Assembly (NCBI GenBank): GCA_016648135.1
Contig: JADDOH010002004.1
Location: 62,001-126,000, forward strand
Reading direction: 5' to 3'
Source of the DNA: Agrypnia vestita
Taxonomy: Eukaryota; Arthropoda; Insecta; Trichoptera; Phryganeidae
DNA length: 64,000 nucleotides
The translations under genes were made by a program, and so were the position numbers. A model generated the notes under the pieces. It did no database searches and was not told where the DNA came from. It saw only the letters and a program-made list of their open reading frames with translations. Shown here piece by piece: positions 53,333-63,240 of the stretch (its first letter is position 1; every line of letters begins with the position of its first letter).

Positions 53333-53838
53333 TACATAATATAGCCGTAGAGTGAGTATGAAATATTTTAAAACACATATTAAAAAAAAAAGAATATTCG
53401 AAATAAATTTAGCGTTAATGGTCTTCGGTGTAACGTTACGGTATATCATTAATTATTATGGACATCACTTTTCGTAGTAATGTGTGTGTGTGTGTTAAAT
53501 TAAATTTAGTCTAGTAGGCCTGCCGTTAGTGGAATTAGTAAATATATACAAGGATAACGGCGGTGTGTGTATTCCTGTCTACCGCAACCTAACCTACCTA
53601 CCCACCTCCACACATTTATTTATAAATATTTACATAAACGTACATTTATCGTACATATATGTATGTTGGTTTTTTTACGTGGAGGGCTGCCACAATCTTC
53701 ATCCAGAATCTAACAGCTGCGAATATTGAATAAAATTATTGGGAAAAATATTTTTTTTTATTGTTTGTTTTAATCTATTTATATTCATTGATTAGTAATA
53801 TTTAAAAAAATGAATATCCACCAAGTTACAAACAAATT

Positions 53839-53881
53839 ACACCTACATTGTTTCGGAAAAACCTTTCCATCTTCAGGGTGT
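53839..53881 (-). ncRNA. Hammerhead ribozyme motif, complete pairing
   Basis: Minus strand: stem I ACACC, core CTGAAGA, stem II GGAAA/TTTCC, GAAAC, stem III ACA/TGT, cleavage triplet GTA, stem I' GGTGT. The 5-bp stem I is perfect. The flanking AAGTTACAAACAAATTACAC differs from the other hammerhead elements, so this is another subfamily. Confidence 0.7.
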
Positions 53882-53899
53882 TTTATAAATATCAAAATG

Positions 53900-54775
53900 A
53901 ATGATGTCTTTTGTTTTCTAAATTATTAAAAAAATATATTTAAATATTATTGCTGAAGTTCTCGATTACACAAAATTATTTGAAATTTTTTTAGAATTGG
54001 ACTATTTACTTGTTGAATTTTATTAATTGCTAATAATATATTATTAACTTTTAGATGCTTTACTAATTTCTAATGATTCTAAATTATTCAATTTTAGATC
54101 AAACTTATTTATGTGTAAAATAGAAAATCCTAAATTTTTATCAAAACCGTGATCACTTTCTATTAATGATTCGAAAATTGCGAAAAACCATGATTATTCA
54201 TTTATTATTTTCATGATTATTTTTTTTTAAATGCCAATCTACAATGTTGCTCAATTGAAAAAAAAGGGGAAAATATAGTTTTTCATATTTATTGAGTTAA
54301 GTTTGTGTAACTGTTGTAGAAAAAGAGCTCGATTATTGAACCAACCGTTGTAAACTTTTTCGTTGACAATGCCATGGCCAACTCTAAAGATTTTGGAAAA
54401 ACAAACCTCCATTGGTCAGGTTCTTAATGTGACCGAAAGAATAATGTACTCTCACCTGATTATACTAATAAGATTATTTAAAAATATATGTACAGACTAG
54501 CATTGGAGCATAGCTTGTACGTAAACATGTATTTTGGAAAAAATCGAATAATTGTTTGACAGAATATTACGATTTACTAAAATCTGAATAATCAAAATAT
54601 ATAAATTCTGTGTGTAACAATGTCCGTCATTAACGCCAACGAAAAAATATAACTAGCGAAAAAAAACAATTCACTTTTAACAATTGCAACATTGAATATA
54701 AAAAAAACTACATTACTGATAAAAGTTTTTTTTTTTTAAATTTGTATTAGATCTGTCGAAACCAATATAATTGTT
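53900..54775. other. AT-rich intergenic stretch
   Basis: Nothing recognised. Confidence 0.4.
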
Positions 54776-54781
54776 CTTATA

Positions 54782-55000
54782 TACATCCACGTCCCAGCAA
54801 GAGCTACTAGAACACAATGCCTCTTCCACGTTCTTGTTGCTCGTACCAACTCCGGATTACGCTCACCCATAGGAATGTGCCGGGTCTACAACGATTTGTT
54901 CACCGATATTGACATCTATCACGTGTCTCTATGTTTATACAACCTAAGATCAGAAGTGAACATAATTATGCGTCGCAACATTGAATTAATACTTGATTAA
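54782..55000 (+). pseudogene. LINE ORF2 C-terminal fragment (second LINE family)
   Basis: Seventy-two codons with no internal stop: HVPARATRTQCLFHVLVART, NSGLRSPIG, YNDLFTDIDIYHVSL, and a stop at 54998-55000. This fits the LINE C-terminal pattern (VPxRxTRxxxLFH, RTNxGxxSPIxR, DIDIFxxSL). The 3' UTR runs on to AATAAAATAAAATAAAA at 55303. Confidence 0.7.
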
Positions 55001-55303
55001 TAAATAATTAAATATAGATTCAATGCTACGATGCTAGAGCTACCTTAATATGTTACATTTAACATTGTTATTTCATTTATTATGTTTCATTCACTAGGTA
55101 TTGCTACTACTTATGCTTCTTATTTTAATTTACGTATATTTATTATCATGTATTACCTACTTCAAAATTATTTTTATGCGAAATATGTTAGGATATAAGT
55201 TAATAAGTTCATTACTATCTATTTAAACTCTCATACATTTATAGGCACATAACATTTTCTCATATCTGTTAATATTTCCAAACAAATAAATAAAATAAAA
55301 TAA
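55001..55303 (+). mobile_element. LINE 3' UTR and tail
   Basis: Non-coding tail of the fragment at 54782, ending in AATAAATAAAATAAAATAAA. Confidence 0.65.
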
Positions 55304-55640
55304 AATGGCGCAAGAATGCTGGTTTTCCCTTCGTATAATATTTTGTGCCAACCCTGGTGCTAGTGAAGCGTCATGGCCGACTCGCGAAACCGATCAAATT
55401 TTCGTACCGTGCGCTCGTGTGTGCGTCCGTCGTGTTCGCGTGTGTGCGTGCGATCTGCGCGTGGGTGTGCGCAGACTGTGCGTGCGTGTCGGCAAACAGG
55501 GTTGACACAATCCGTATGGAGTTTCTTAAACAAAATGAAATGTAAAAATAGAAATAAAATCCGTGCATGGTTCGTATACTGCGGCGTAAGTATATTTACT
55601 AACATTAGTCCATCGTTCCTCGCCTAACCGAAAGTTTCAT
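55304..55640. other. GC-richer segment with overlapping short frames
   Basis: GC-rich at 55370-55505, with GT/CG-rich bases. Frames of 65-84 codons are open on both strands but give only low-complexity Cys/Arg/Val text. Possibly a promoter or exon fragment; not called as a gene. Confidence 0.25.
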
Positions 55641-56109
55641 AAGACGTATTGAGTAATTTAAATATTCTATAATAAATTAAGTTCATGGTTATTCAACGTC
55701 TTACAGAAAATAAGTCAGAACTATTAAAAAGAAATGCAAACATTGATGTGGCTTATCTCTCTAACTGTCTACATTTCTCTCAAAGTGTAGAGAATTTTTT
55801 TTCTTCGAAATTTAATTTAAAAAAACTTCCTTCGAAGCTTCGATAGCGCCATCTAGTAGCGACGTGGCAGCGTTGGTAATGGTTAGATATCAAAAGTTCA
55901 GTATTAGATATCAGAATTATGTCAATTATTATCAATTTTGCGATATTGGGTCAAAAATAGTCACAAATTAAATAGTCAAAAATGTATGTTTGAAACGTTT
56001 GTGCTTCAAAACTGAGTTAATATATATTTTTAATTTTCTTGAAGATGTACCAATTTTTTTGATTCGCAGGTCTATTACCTCGATATATATATATATTTTT
56101 TTTTTTTTT

Positions 56110-56292
56110 TAAAAAAATAGAGATGTGAACACGGAATACGTGTCACATCAATATTCTTACTATTTTCAAACTAAGCTAAGCGCTTGTACTATGAAAATAG
56201 GACTAACTTGCTAGTCTGGAGTGAGGATCGAACCCGCAACCTTTGGATCACGAGGCCAGTGTCCTAACCACAAGACCAACAACCAACAAGCT
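56110..56292 (-). mobile_element. tRNA-derived SINE, family B, copy 3
   Basis: Minus strand head GGTCTTGTGGTTAGGACACT (A-box), GCGGGTTCGATCCTC (B-box), then the same body as 43735 (AGCAAGTTAGTCCTATTTT, AAGCGCTTAGCTTAGTTT). The two heads differ much more than the two bodies. Confidence 0.78.
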
Positions 56293-56314
56293 AAAGTATG
56301 ACATTACTTTAGAT

Positions 56315-56522
56315 CAGGGGCGTGCAGTGAGAACAGTAAGCATGAATTTTTCGAAATAAGAGGTACATATATCTCGTAATGTTCCTACCACAATAATTAA
56401 CCTATTGTTCAGATTTTAATGTTTCATAATATTCTGCCAGACAAATATTTAATTTCGATTTTTTTTCCTAAATATATTTTTAAATAAAAGTCACGCTTCA
56501 ACGTTCTCACTGCACGTCCCTG
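56315..56522 (+). mobile_element. hAT-type MITE A, copy 5
   Basis: Ends CAGGGGCGTGCAGTGAGAAC and GTTCTCACTGCACGTCCCTG; duplication CTTTAGAT (56307-56314) / CTACAGAT (56523-56530), 6 of 8 equal. It lies 22 bp from the SINE. Confidence 0.88.
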
Positions 56523-56718
56523 CTACAGATAATGTTTTTTACGTAGACTCTAATGGTGGCCACGGTGATGATTCAAGACCTAAAAATGCCACTTCCACAT
56601 TCTTACTATTTTAAAAATGTTTTATTATTAATATTTTTAATATTTAAAGCATCAACTTTGTGGTTAGACACTACAACAAAGTGTTAGTTTAATTAGTATA
56701 CGCCACTACCAGATTTTA

Positions 56719-56760
56719 GGTCTACCGGTTTCGAGACGCACTCGTCTCTTCGTCAGGACC
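56719..56760 (-). ncRNA. Hammerhead ribozyme motif, best preserved
   Basis: Minus strand: stem I GGTC, core CTGACGA, stem II GAGACG/CGTCTC with an AGTG loop (six perfect pairs), GAAAC, palindromic ACCGGT, cleavage triplet GTA, stem I' GACC. All conserved core bases are present. Confidence 0.78.
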
Positions 56761-56854
56761 AACACTACACTAGATAGATAGATAGATATTGGTGAAAAGT
56801 TAATGACTATGGTTGTGGTGTACAGTGTTGTGAACATAGTAGTGGAGTGTTGTT

Positions 56855-56890
56855 GGTCCTGACGAAGAGACGTCTCGAAACCGGTAGACC
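56855..56890 (+). ncRNA. Hammerhead ribozyme motif, short stem II
   Basis: Plus strand: GGTC, CTGACGA, GAGACGTCTC as a shortened stem II, GAAAC, ACCGGT, GTA, GACC. It is the partner of 56719-56760; the 6-nt loss in stem II makes it less likely to be active. Confidence 0.7.
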
Positions 56891-57177
56891 TAAAAATCTG
56901 GTAGTGGTTTATACTAATTTATATTACTAACACTCTGCTAAAAATGTTTGTTTGAATGCTAAAAATTAGAATACGCCTGTTTTAAGCAACCCTGTCTCAA
57001 CTTAAATACATGCAAGTTTCCGCGACTTTCTGTATATTATATATATACGTATAATAGTGTGCTATCACGCATGTGTTAATATACTAGTTTGTACATAACA
57101 CCGACACAAGTGTGTTTTTTTCTCCGTCACAGCACGCGTAGGAGCGGGCGCTGCCAAAACTTGTATCGTCTGACACA

Positions 57178-57441
57178 CTAACTTTTAGCTGGTGGACTTA
57201 AACGCCTTAATGGGGAAGGTACGAGAGACGGGTTGTAAAAGGGAGGACTTGATGTCCTGCGAAGTTGGTGGACAAGTCTCCCATTAGAATCTGTCATAAT
57301 GTCGCGGTCCTGAATCGGTTCTATACTAGGTACCTCGCTGTCTGATATGAAATATTTAAATGACTGTTTTGCATCTTTATGGTCGATGACCTTGTAACCC
57401 ACGCGCCCTACACTTGTGCGGTAAATTAATATCTCGTACAT
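57178..57441 (-). CDS. Unrecognised 87-aa ORF next to a Helitron-like end (candidate)
   Basis: From the ATG at 57441 the frame reads MYEILIYRTSVGRVGYKVID, then a Ser/Pro-rich end (SSPPFYNPSLVPSPLRRLSP). The composition is less AT-rich than the flanks and looks like a real coding tail, but I recognise no family. Its ATG coincides with the Helitron-like start, so the true 5' end may have been cut off or replaced. Confidence 0.28.
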   Translation of the reverse strand: MYEILIYRTSVGRVGYKVIDHKDAKQSFKYFISDSEVPSIEPIQDRDIMTDSNGRLVHQLRRTSSPPFYNPSLVPSPLRRLSPPAKS

Positions 57442-57835
57442 CTCAAACTCAATATGTCTGTCTGTCTGTTTGTTCTCTATACAAATCTATACCGTTTATC
57501 TGATCAATTCAAATTTTGCATACTTATGCTTTAGAACCCGGCGGGTAACATATACGACATTTCCCCCGTATTCTTTTAACCCTTCCCCTCCGCTGATATA
57601 TTTTCGATGCAAATCTGTACCGTTTGACGGATCGGACTCAAAATTTGTAAACTTGTTCTTTAGGACCCGGCGGGTAACAAAGGTGACATTTCCTCGCCCC
57701 CCTTTTTGCCTTTTCTTCTCCCCCTGATATATTTTCGAAGCAAATCTATGCCGTTCGAATCAAACCTTGTTTCCCCCCACAAATTTATTTTCAACTCAAT
57801 CCTTAAACCGTGCAACGCCGGGTATGAACAGCTAG
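57441..57835 (+). mobile_element. Helitron-like element with internal repeated units (395 bp)
   Basis: Starts TCTCAAACTCAATATG after an A, has GTCT repeats, two to three units of about 125 bp (each with AAATCTGTACCGTTTGACGG-like and GGACCCGGCGGGTAACA), and ends CCGTGCAACGCCGGGTATGA followed by ACAGCTAG before a T. Confidence 0.6.
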
Positions 57836-58009
57836 TTTAAACTAAGTACGTGTTGTTTTTACAATAAATGTCATTTTTGTCAATAAATGTCATGTAGTTA
57901 GGTTCTACTACGATCATTTTAGATAGATACATCCTTGTGTGACTTTCCAATATTGTTTGACAATGACAAGGGAAATTTAATTTGTTTAAACTGAATACAG
58001 GAATATCCC

Positions 58010-58380
58010 TTATATTTTATTTTATTTTATTTTCATGGGAAACTAACAATTTACATATAAAAGTCAGATTACACATGATTATTAAATAGTACCTATAGAG
58101 ACCATCTTACAAGTTTCCACAGAATTAACATGTTGTGTATTAACATATAGCAACAATTACTTAAGTTATACAAAAAACAAAAAAGTTAAGTTTTGTTACG
58201 AACAAACTATGAAAGTCAAAGAATTAAAAGTAAAAGGGGAATCATGAGTGGACAGGAAAGGACAGATCTACTTAGTAAAAAGGGGAAGAGATATGAAGAA
58301 AAAAAAGTGCAAAAGATATAAAGCATAAAGATATCTGATCAATACATCTGCATATTGCATGCATGTTTTTGTAACAAATA
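58010..58380 (-). mobile_element. LINE 3' UTR fragment, inverted copy of 6086-6603
   Basis: TTTTATTTTATTTTCATGGG, CAAGTTTCCACAGAATTAAC and AACAAACTATGAAAGTCAAA are the reverse complement of blocks at 6600, 6500 and 6400. Confidence 0.7.
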
Positions 58381-59250
58381 TTTAAAAAAATAATCATACT
58401 TTGCCATGTTGATTTACAAAAGAATAATTTTTAATGCTTACAGTATTGTAAGAATTACAAGAGCAAAAGAATTTAAACCCCATTATCTCAGAATATATAT
58501 TTTGGAAATTTCTTTCTATATTTTAGCATTTATATAAAGCAGACGCTAAATCAAGTGTTAAAAAAAATACCCATAAAAACATAGTTTTCATAATAAATCC
58601 TTTATATGCGAGGTTCGGGTTTCCATTTTAATGTATTTTAGTTTTCTTGACCAAAGGATTCATTTGTAACGCATGGTAAAAAATTAAAGATAATTAGGAA
58701 AATTGTTTCTTCGGTATTTGTATTATTGTATTAATTATCATTGGCATTTTGATACGCCGAAGTTTTTACAGAATAACAATCAGATTTTTTTGTAGAATTT
58801 TTTATAAAGAGATAAATTCAAATAATTTTATAATAGTATCAGAAAGTGGGTATTCGCCCGAACTGCATTTTTTGGTGTGCATGTGTGATTGTATGACCCT
58901 CAAAGTATGTTAGAATGCTTTGTCATCGACATCAAGTCGATGTGCATAATTTGCACATCGCTCAGAAAATTCATTTTCACTTTCAATTTTGATTAATTTA
59001 TATATAAATTTCACAGACCGGCGGAGAAGTTGATAAAAGTGATTTAAAAATATACTCTATTGGAGTCTACATATATAAACATAGTTAAGTCTGTCTACAG
59101 GTCAACCGACGAGAGGGTCTGTATGATATGCAAAAATATTTTTTTAACAATATTTTAGTTTTGGTGCTATACCTGATACTTTTTATATTTTGCTACTTAT
59201 AACTGATATTGTTTAATGTATGTGCTTTTTGAATTTTACGACAGCTGATA
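58381..59250. other. AT-rich intergenic stretch
   Basis: No gene or repeat family recognised. Confidence 0.4.
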
Positions 59251-59260
59251 ACGTCAGGAG

Positions 59261-59730
59261 TAGGGAATGCAATCCCGAGTCGAGATTGCCCTTTCGGAAT
59301 CCCTCGAGATTAAAATTTTCAATCCCGCGAATCGGAATCCCGAATATTTTTGTGTTTTTTTGTTGTTTATAGAGCTGAATAGCATTTAACGACATCGCCT
59401 TACATTTTTATATCAGCATATTTAATATTTATCATCGCTTTCAAGTTTTTGTAGGCATTTTTACAAGCATCAATCAGTCAATGTAGTAGAGTTAGTAGTA
59501 GTTTTTATTACTATGTTAAGTTGATAAAATACAGCAAATATTATTCAAAGCTATTTTCATTATTTGAATGTGACATGAACATAAGTTTTAAGTACTTACT
59601 AAAAGCTCTGTAGACGTAAACAAGTAAACATACAAAACATAAAAAATGTTGATCAATCCCGATAATCTCGTCCGATTTTCGGTTCGGGATTGATCTCGTA
59701 AAATGTCTCGAGATCTCGCGGGATCCCCTA
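59261..59730. mobile_element. hAT-type MITE, family B, copy 1 (470 bp)
   Basis: Starts TAGGGAATGCAATCCCGAGT and ends with CGCGGGATCCCCTA; flanked by perfect GTCAGGAG at 59253-59260 and 59731-59738. Many CGGGAT/ATCCCG motifs crowd both ends, probable transposase-binding repeats. Interior has no ORF. Confidence 0.92.
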
Positions 59731-59739
59731 GTCAGGAGG

Positions 59740-59975
59740 TCAGGCTACGGACCAGCAGAGTGTGGCGGCTCTCTGCAGGTCTGGGTACCAGCCACCAGCC
59801 TGCCGCGATCTCTTCGCTCCGCCGGGTCGTCGACCCGGCCCGCCGGTGACCCCGTGCGAAAAGTGAACGAATTCTCAGACTTCGCGGTTTCGCCCTTCGT
59901 ACCCGGTGCCCGCCGTGACCCCGTTTCCTTCGCGTCTCCCGGTCTGTATGAATTTCCATTCCGTGTCGTAAGCTA
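59740..59975. promoter_or_regulatory. GC-rich island
   Basis: CG-rich block straight after the MITE, with an 86-codon minus frame of no recognised content. Lies 220 bp before the MADF-like ORF and might be its promoter region. Confidence 0.3.
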
Positions 59976-60119
59976 AAGAGGAAAATTTTCATAAAACGAT
60001 CGGTGAAATTTAGCGAATATATAAAAAATCACGTTTTCTCTGTAAGCATTAGGATCGTAAATATATTTGATTACATTTTTCAAACGTGCATGCTCATTTG
60101 ATTTGCGGGAGGAAGGGGT

Positions 60120-60625
60120 ATCTTTTGAGCATGTGTGAACAGGCTTGCTTACGAGCGTGCTAATGTCATTCGCGGTTAGTATCGATTATCAATGCGATCT
60201 TGTCAGTCAAATATGGCGCGTTGGGGAGATGACAAAACATTACCTTTCGTGACTTATTATAGGAATCACGAATATCTGTGGAGTACTCGGTCACCGCTAT
60301 GTAAAAATAATACAGCGAGAAATAATGTTTATGAAACTTTATTAAAAGACATGAATGATTCAAATCTTACGATGAAAATTATTAAAACTATAATCAAAAA
60401 TGTGCCGATGGAAACTCGGGAACTGTTTTGATTTGTTGGTTCACTTTAATTTCCTGTTTCAGTTTGCAAAGTTTCCATTTAGAACAAGAGCTTCTCTATT
60501 CTATAGAGCGTGTCAGTAATAAGCATGTCTGTTTGATTGTTAGTTTTGAGCATGATAATAACGAGCAAGTGTGTACAGTTGTTAGAGCATGCTAGTTATG
60601 AGCGTGCTCAAAAATAAGCGTGTGT
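60120..60625. repeat. Two clusters of RAGCRTG motifs around the MADF ORF
   Basis: GAGCATGTGTG and GAGCGTGCTAA before the ORF (60127, 60153), then GAGCGTGTC, AAGCATGTC, GAGCATGAT, GAGCATGCT, GAGCGTGCT and AAGCGTGTG after it (60500-60625). A short word repeated at least eight times, all in the same orientation. Confidence 0.65.
60192..60431 (+). CDS. MADF-domain-like protein fragment (79 aa)
   Basis: The frame contains YRNHEYLW (residues 23-30), RNNVYETL (43-50) and a Lys/Ile-rich KIIKTIIKNV (62-71), the three spaced blocks of a MADF (Myb/SANT-like) DNA-binding domain: an acidic or hydrophobic lead, YxxxxxLW, then a helix of the ARxxAYxxL type and IKKIKTIR. MADF proteins bind DNA in insects and also occur as second proteins of PIF/Harbinger transposons. 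The domain is just complete and then a stop follows, with no BESS motif, so this is an exon, a truncated gene or a transposon relic. Met at residue 8 is an equally good start. Confidence 0.55.
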   Translation: MRSCQSNMARWGDDKTLPFVTYYRNHEYLWSTRSPLCKNNTARNNVYETLLKDMNDSNLTMKIIKTIIKNVPMETRELF

Positions 60626-60699
60626 ATCAGTACCTTTATTCTTCTGTCTGACGTTCATCTCCCTCCCGTCTTCTCATCGGTCAAATCATTCTACCAGGA

Positions 60700-60890
60700 C
60701 CATCTTGTAGGCGGCCTTTGCAGCCCACCGGGCACAAACTGCCTTCTCATACCGGGGGTGCCGGGTTCGGTTCCCGGTGAGGTCACAATACATCTGCGTG
60801 ATTTACTCATACCTGGAGTGTTTTTGTGACGTGTTTCGCTACAGTTGTATGACCCCACGGCCTGTATGTAGCTTAGCAAAAAAAAGTTAG
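60700..60890 (+). mobile_element. SINE fragment with tRNA B-box
   Basis: GCCGGGTTCGGTTCCCGG is a perfect T-arm/B-box; body has TTTTTGTGACGTGTTTCGCT and GGCCTGTATGTAGC and ends in an A-run. Its tail matches the piece inside the MITE at 30522-30585. Confidence 0.5.
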
Positions 60891-61049
60891 TATACTGCCG
60901 AGATGGTTTTGCCTGGTCATTAAAATGCTGGTCTTCCGTGGCTGTCATTTTTTTGGTGCTATCAACACTTGAGTCATGGCTACATGTATCTTTCTTACTA
61001 CTCTCTCCTCGTTCAAGAATGTCAAAAAAATATGCCATAGTTTTTTAAT

Positions 61050-61300
61050 CTTATACAATTTGCTAAGATCAGGTTTCTCCTCCCTGCCCCTCTCTCTATC
61101 CCGGTTCATCCAGGGTCGGGCCTCCTTGTACGAAGGCGCCAGGATCTTCTGTCCTGGGTTGTCACAATGGGAACATCTTGCGCTGCCAGCTCCCGCTCAA
61201 TATTGTCCACCGTGTTGCTGGGGGTCTGTCTCTACCTCTAGGTTTAGCTGGGATATTCACTGCTCTTCTCACCGAGGAGTCTTCATCTCTACGCCACATG
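61050..61300 (-). pseudogene. LINE C-terminus remnant (RDRRSW block)
   Basis: Minus strand has RGRDRPPATRWTILSG-like and, in another frame, DNIERELAAQDVPIVTTQDR followed by RSWRLRTRRPDPG, the RxGRPxxxWxDxIxxDL...DRxxWRxxxRxADP pattern of insect LINE ends. Frameshifted. Confidence 0.55.
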
Positions 61301-61494
61301 CTAAGATCAGGTTTGCAATAATTTATTAATTTAGGTAGGAATCTACCTGTAAAGTATTGTGGACTAGCTCTGTTACACTCTGTATAAAATATGGATTAGG
61401 ACGAAATTGTACTAGGTTCTTAGGCTAGCGCTGAGGACGCCGTCCTTCGCCAAATATCCCGAAAAATATTTACTGTAAGAGCATCATCTGCAAG

Positions 61495-61991
61495 TAGGGA
61501 ATGCAATCTTTTTGAGATCCCTCAAGATTAGAATTTCCGATCCCGCGGGATCCCTACGGATCGGGATCCCGAATACTTTTGTTGTTTTTTTTTTGTTTAT
61601 TTAGCTGAATAGCAATTAATGACAATGCCTTGCATTTTTATGTCAGCAATTTTAATAAAATGTTCATTATTAATCATTGCATTAAAGTTTCTGTAGGCAT
61701 TTTTACAAGCATCAATCAGTCAATGCAGTAGAGTAAAAATTACTAAGTAGTTTTTATTGCTATGATAGGTTGATACAATACAGCAAATATTATTCAAAGC
61801 TATTTTAATTATTTGAATGTGACACGAACACAAGTTTTAAGTACTTACTAAAAGCTCTACAGACTCATGCAATTAAACAAATACGACATAAAAAATGCTG
61901 ATCAATCCCGATAATCCCGTCCGATTTTTCGGTTCGGGATTGATCTCGTAAAATGCCTCGAAATCTCGCGGGATCGGGATTGCATTCCCTA
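61495..61991. mobile_element. hAT-type MITE, family B, copy 2 (497 bp)
   Basis: TAGGGAATGCAATC...GATTGCATTCCCTA ends, perfect duplication TCTGCAAG at 61487-61494 and 61992-61999. Very similar to 59261-59730 across the whole interior (AGCATCAATCAGTCAATG, ACTTACTAAAAGCTCT), same orientation. Confidence 0.93.
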
Positions 61992-62579
61992 TCTGCAAGA
62001 GCAGCATCAGATCCTCGTGCACTGCAAAAATAATCGCTGTTCCACAACACGTCGCGCGGCTGTCACAGGGCTGGCCCAAGCCCAAGCTCTGCTCGGGAGG
62101 TTTAGCAGCACACTAGTGAGCAGATGACACAGAATGAGGAACTCGATCAGGCGCTCGGGGAGTGGTGAAGTGTAATCAGAGCGGTGACGTCACGCGAGGG
62201 CGTGGCGAGCGTAATAACGCTGGTCCAGATCTCACACAGGCGCTGGCTCCTGGGCGCGCACTCCGAGGCTGACACACATCTTATCTCTTCTTTCGTTTTA
62301 TCCATTTCACGGCCGAGTACGTTTGTCTGACATGCTCCTATCAAAAATGGATATGTATCCGGATACTTTATAGACTGTCTTCTTCTTCAACTGCTGATTT
62401 ACACTTGAAAGATGTACAAGTTTTAGACGTTTTCGGATGAAGTTGACCCATATGACTGACTCCCATTGTTCTCATACGCGCATTGATCGTCTTCTATCTA
62501 CGCTTGCAAAGGAAGAGACCTCGGGGTTAATTGAAAAACTTTATTATTCTTAAAACAGCGCAAACTTTAAACAGAATGT

Positions 62580-62655
62580 ATAGGGTGTCCCGTAGTAGGT
62601 ATCAAAAACTTCACGGGAGCCTCCTTAATTCTATTTTGAATGGAAAATATTCTTT
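62580..62655 (+). repeat. GGTGTCCCG-type repeat end, copy 4
   Basis: AGGGTGTCCCGTAGTAGGTA, AAAAACTTCACGGGAGCCTC, TTTTGAATGGAAAATATTCT; runs directly into an inverted LINE tail at 62656. Confidence 0.6.
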
Positions 62656-62910
62656 ATATTTTATTTATTTATTTATTCACGCCCAAGGGGCTTTTACAAC
62701 ATGAGTAAATATTTGAAAATAAAATAAAAACAGTCAACAAAGTTTGATAAATAATTAACTTAATGCAAGTAAGAAAACGTACATGGTTACATATACATAT
62801 AAAAAATACAATACATATACTTGAGTACACACATATAAAAACATGAGTAAATATAATATCTGTGATAGGTGAAATAAAAATATAGTTAGAATTGTCTAAT
62901 AAATAAAATT
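62656..62910 (-). mobile_element. LINE 3' UTR, GCCCTATAGGGC-like family, inverted copy 3
   Basis: Minus strand ends GTAAAAGCCCCTTGGGCGTG plus AATAAATAAATAAATAAA, related to 18670 and 51252. Confidence 0.6.
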
Positions 62911-62939
62911 ACATTAAAATTGTAGTTAGGATTTTGGGT

Positions 62940-63060
62940 GAAATGTCGACAAGCGACATCAGAGTTTGCATTTTTTATCAATATTTCTGAGTTATCCTGT
63001 AAAACGTTAAGCTTACAAAAGAAAGGCGAGAAATATTTAAAAAAAAATGCAAAGTTTGCT
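62940..63060 (+). repeat. Fragment of the F foldback core
   Basis: CATCAGAGTTTGCATTTTTT, ATCAATATTTCTGAGTTAT and TAAAACGTTAAGCTTACAAA resemble 50335-50400; a second, inverted piece follows (AAAAATGCAAAGTTTGCTGT). Confidence 0.55.
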
Positions 63061-63184
63061 GTTCTTAGATTTTCACGGCCGTTTAGAATTCTCTGGAATA
63101 TTTCGCCGAGTTTTTACAACGTTCTGACGTTTCGGATCCCATTGCAGGGTCCATGATCGGAAGAAAATTTTGATGTTGCTTATT

Positions 63185-63240
63185 ACCGTAGAGAATATTT
63201 TCTATTCAAAACTGAATGAAGATTTTGCTAGTAGCTACTG
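63185..63240 (-). repeat. GGTGTCCCG-type repeat end, copy 5
   Basis: AGAATATTTTCTATTCAAAA, GATTTTGCTAGTAGCTACTG; like 18940 but without the LINE tail. Confidence 0.5.

Larger units (their letters stand above)
56694..56920. mobile_element. Foldback with two opposed hammerheads (Penelope-like terminus)
   Basis: Inverted arms (ACTACCAGATTTTTAGGTCT and inverse) each with a hammerhead, separated by about 90 bp that include a (GATA)n run. Same family as 32935-33080. No coding. Confidence 0.72.
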
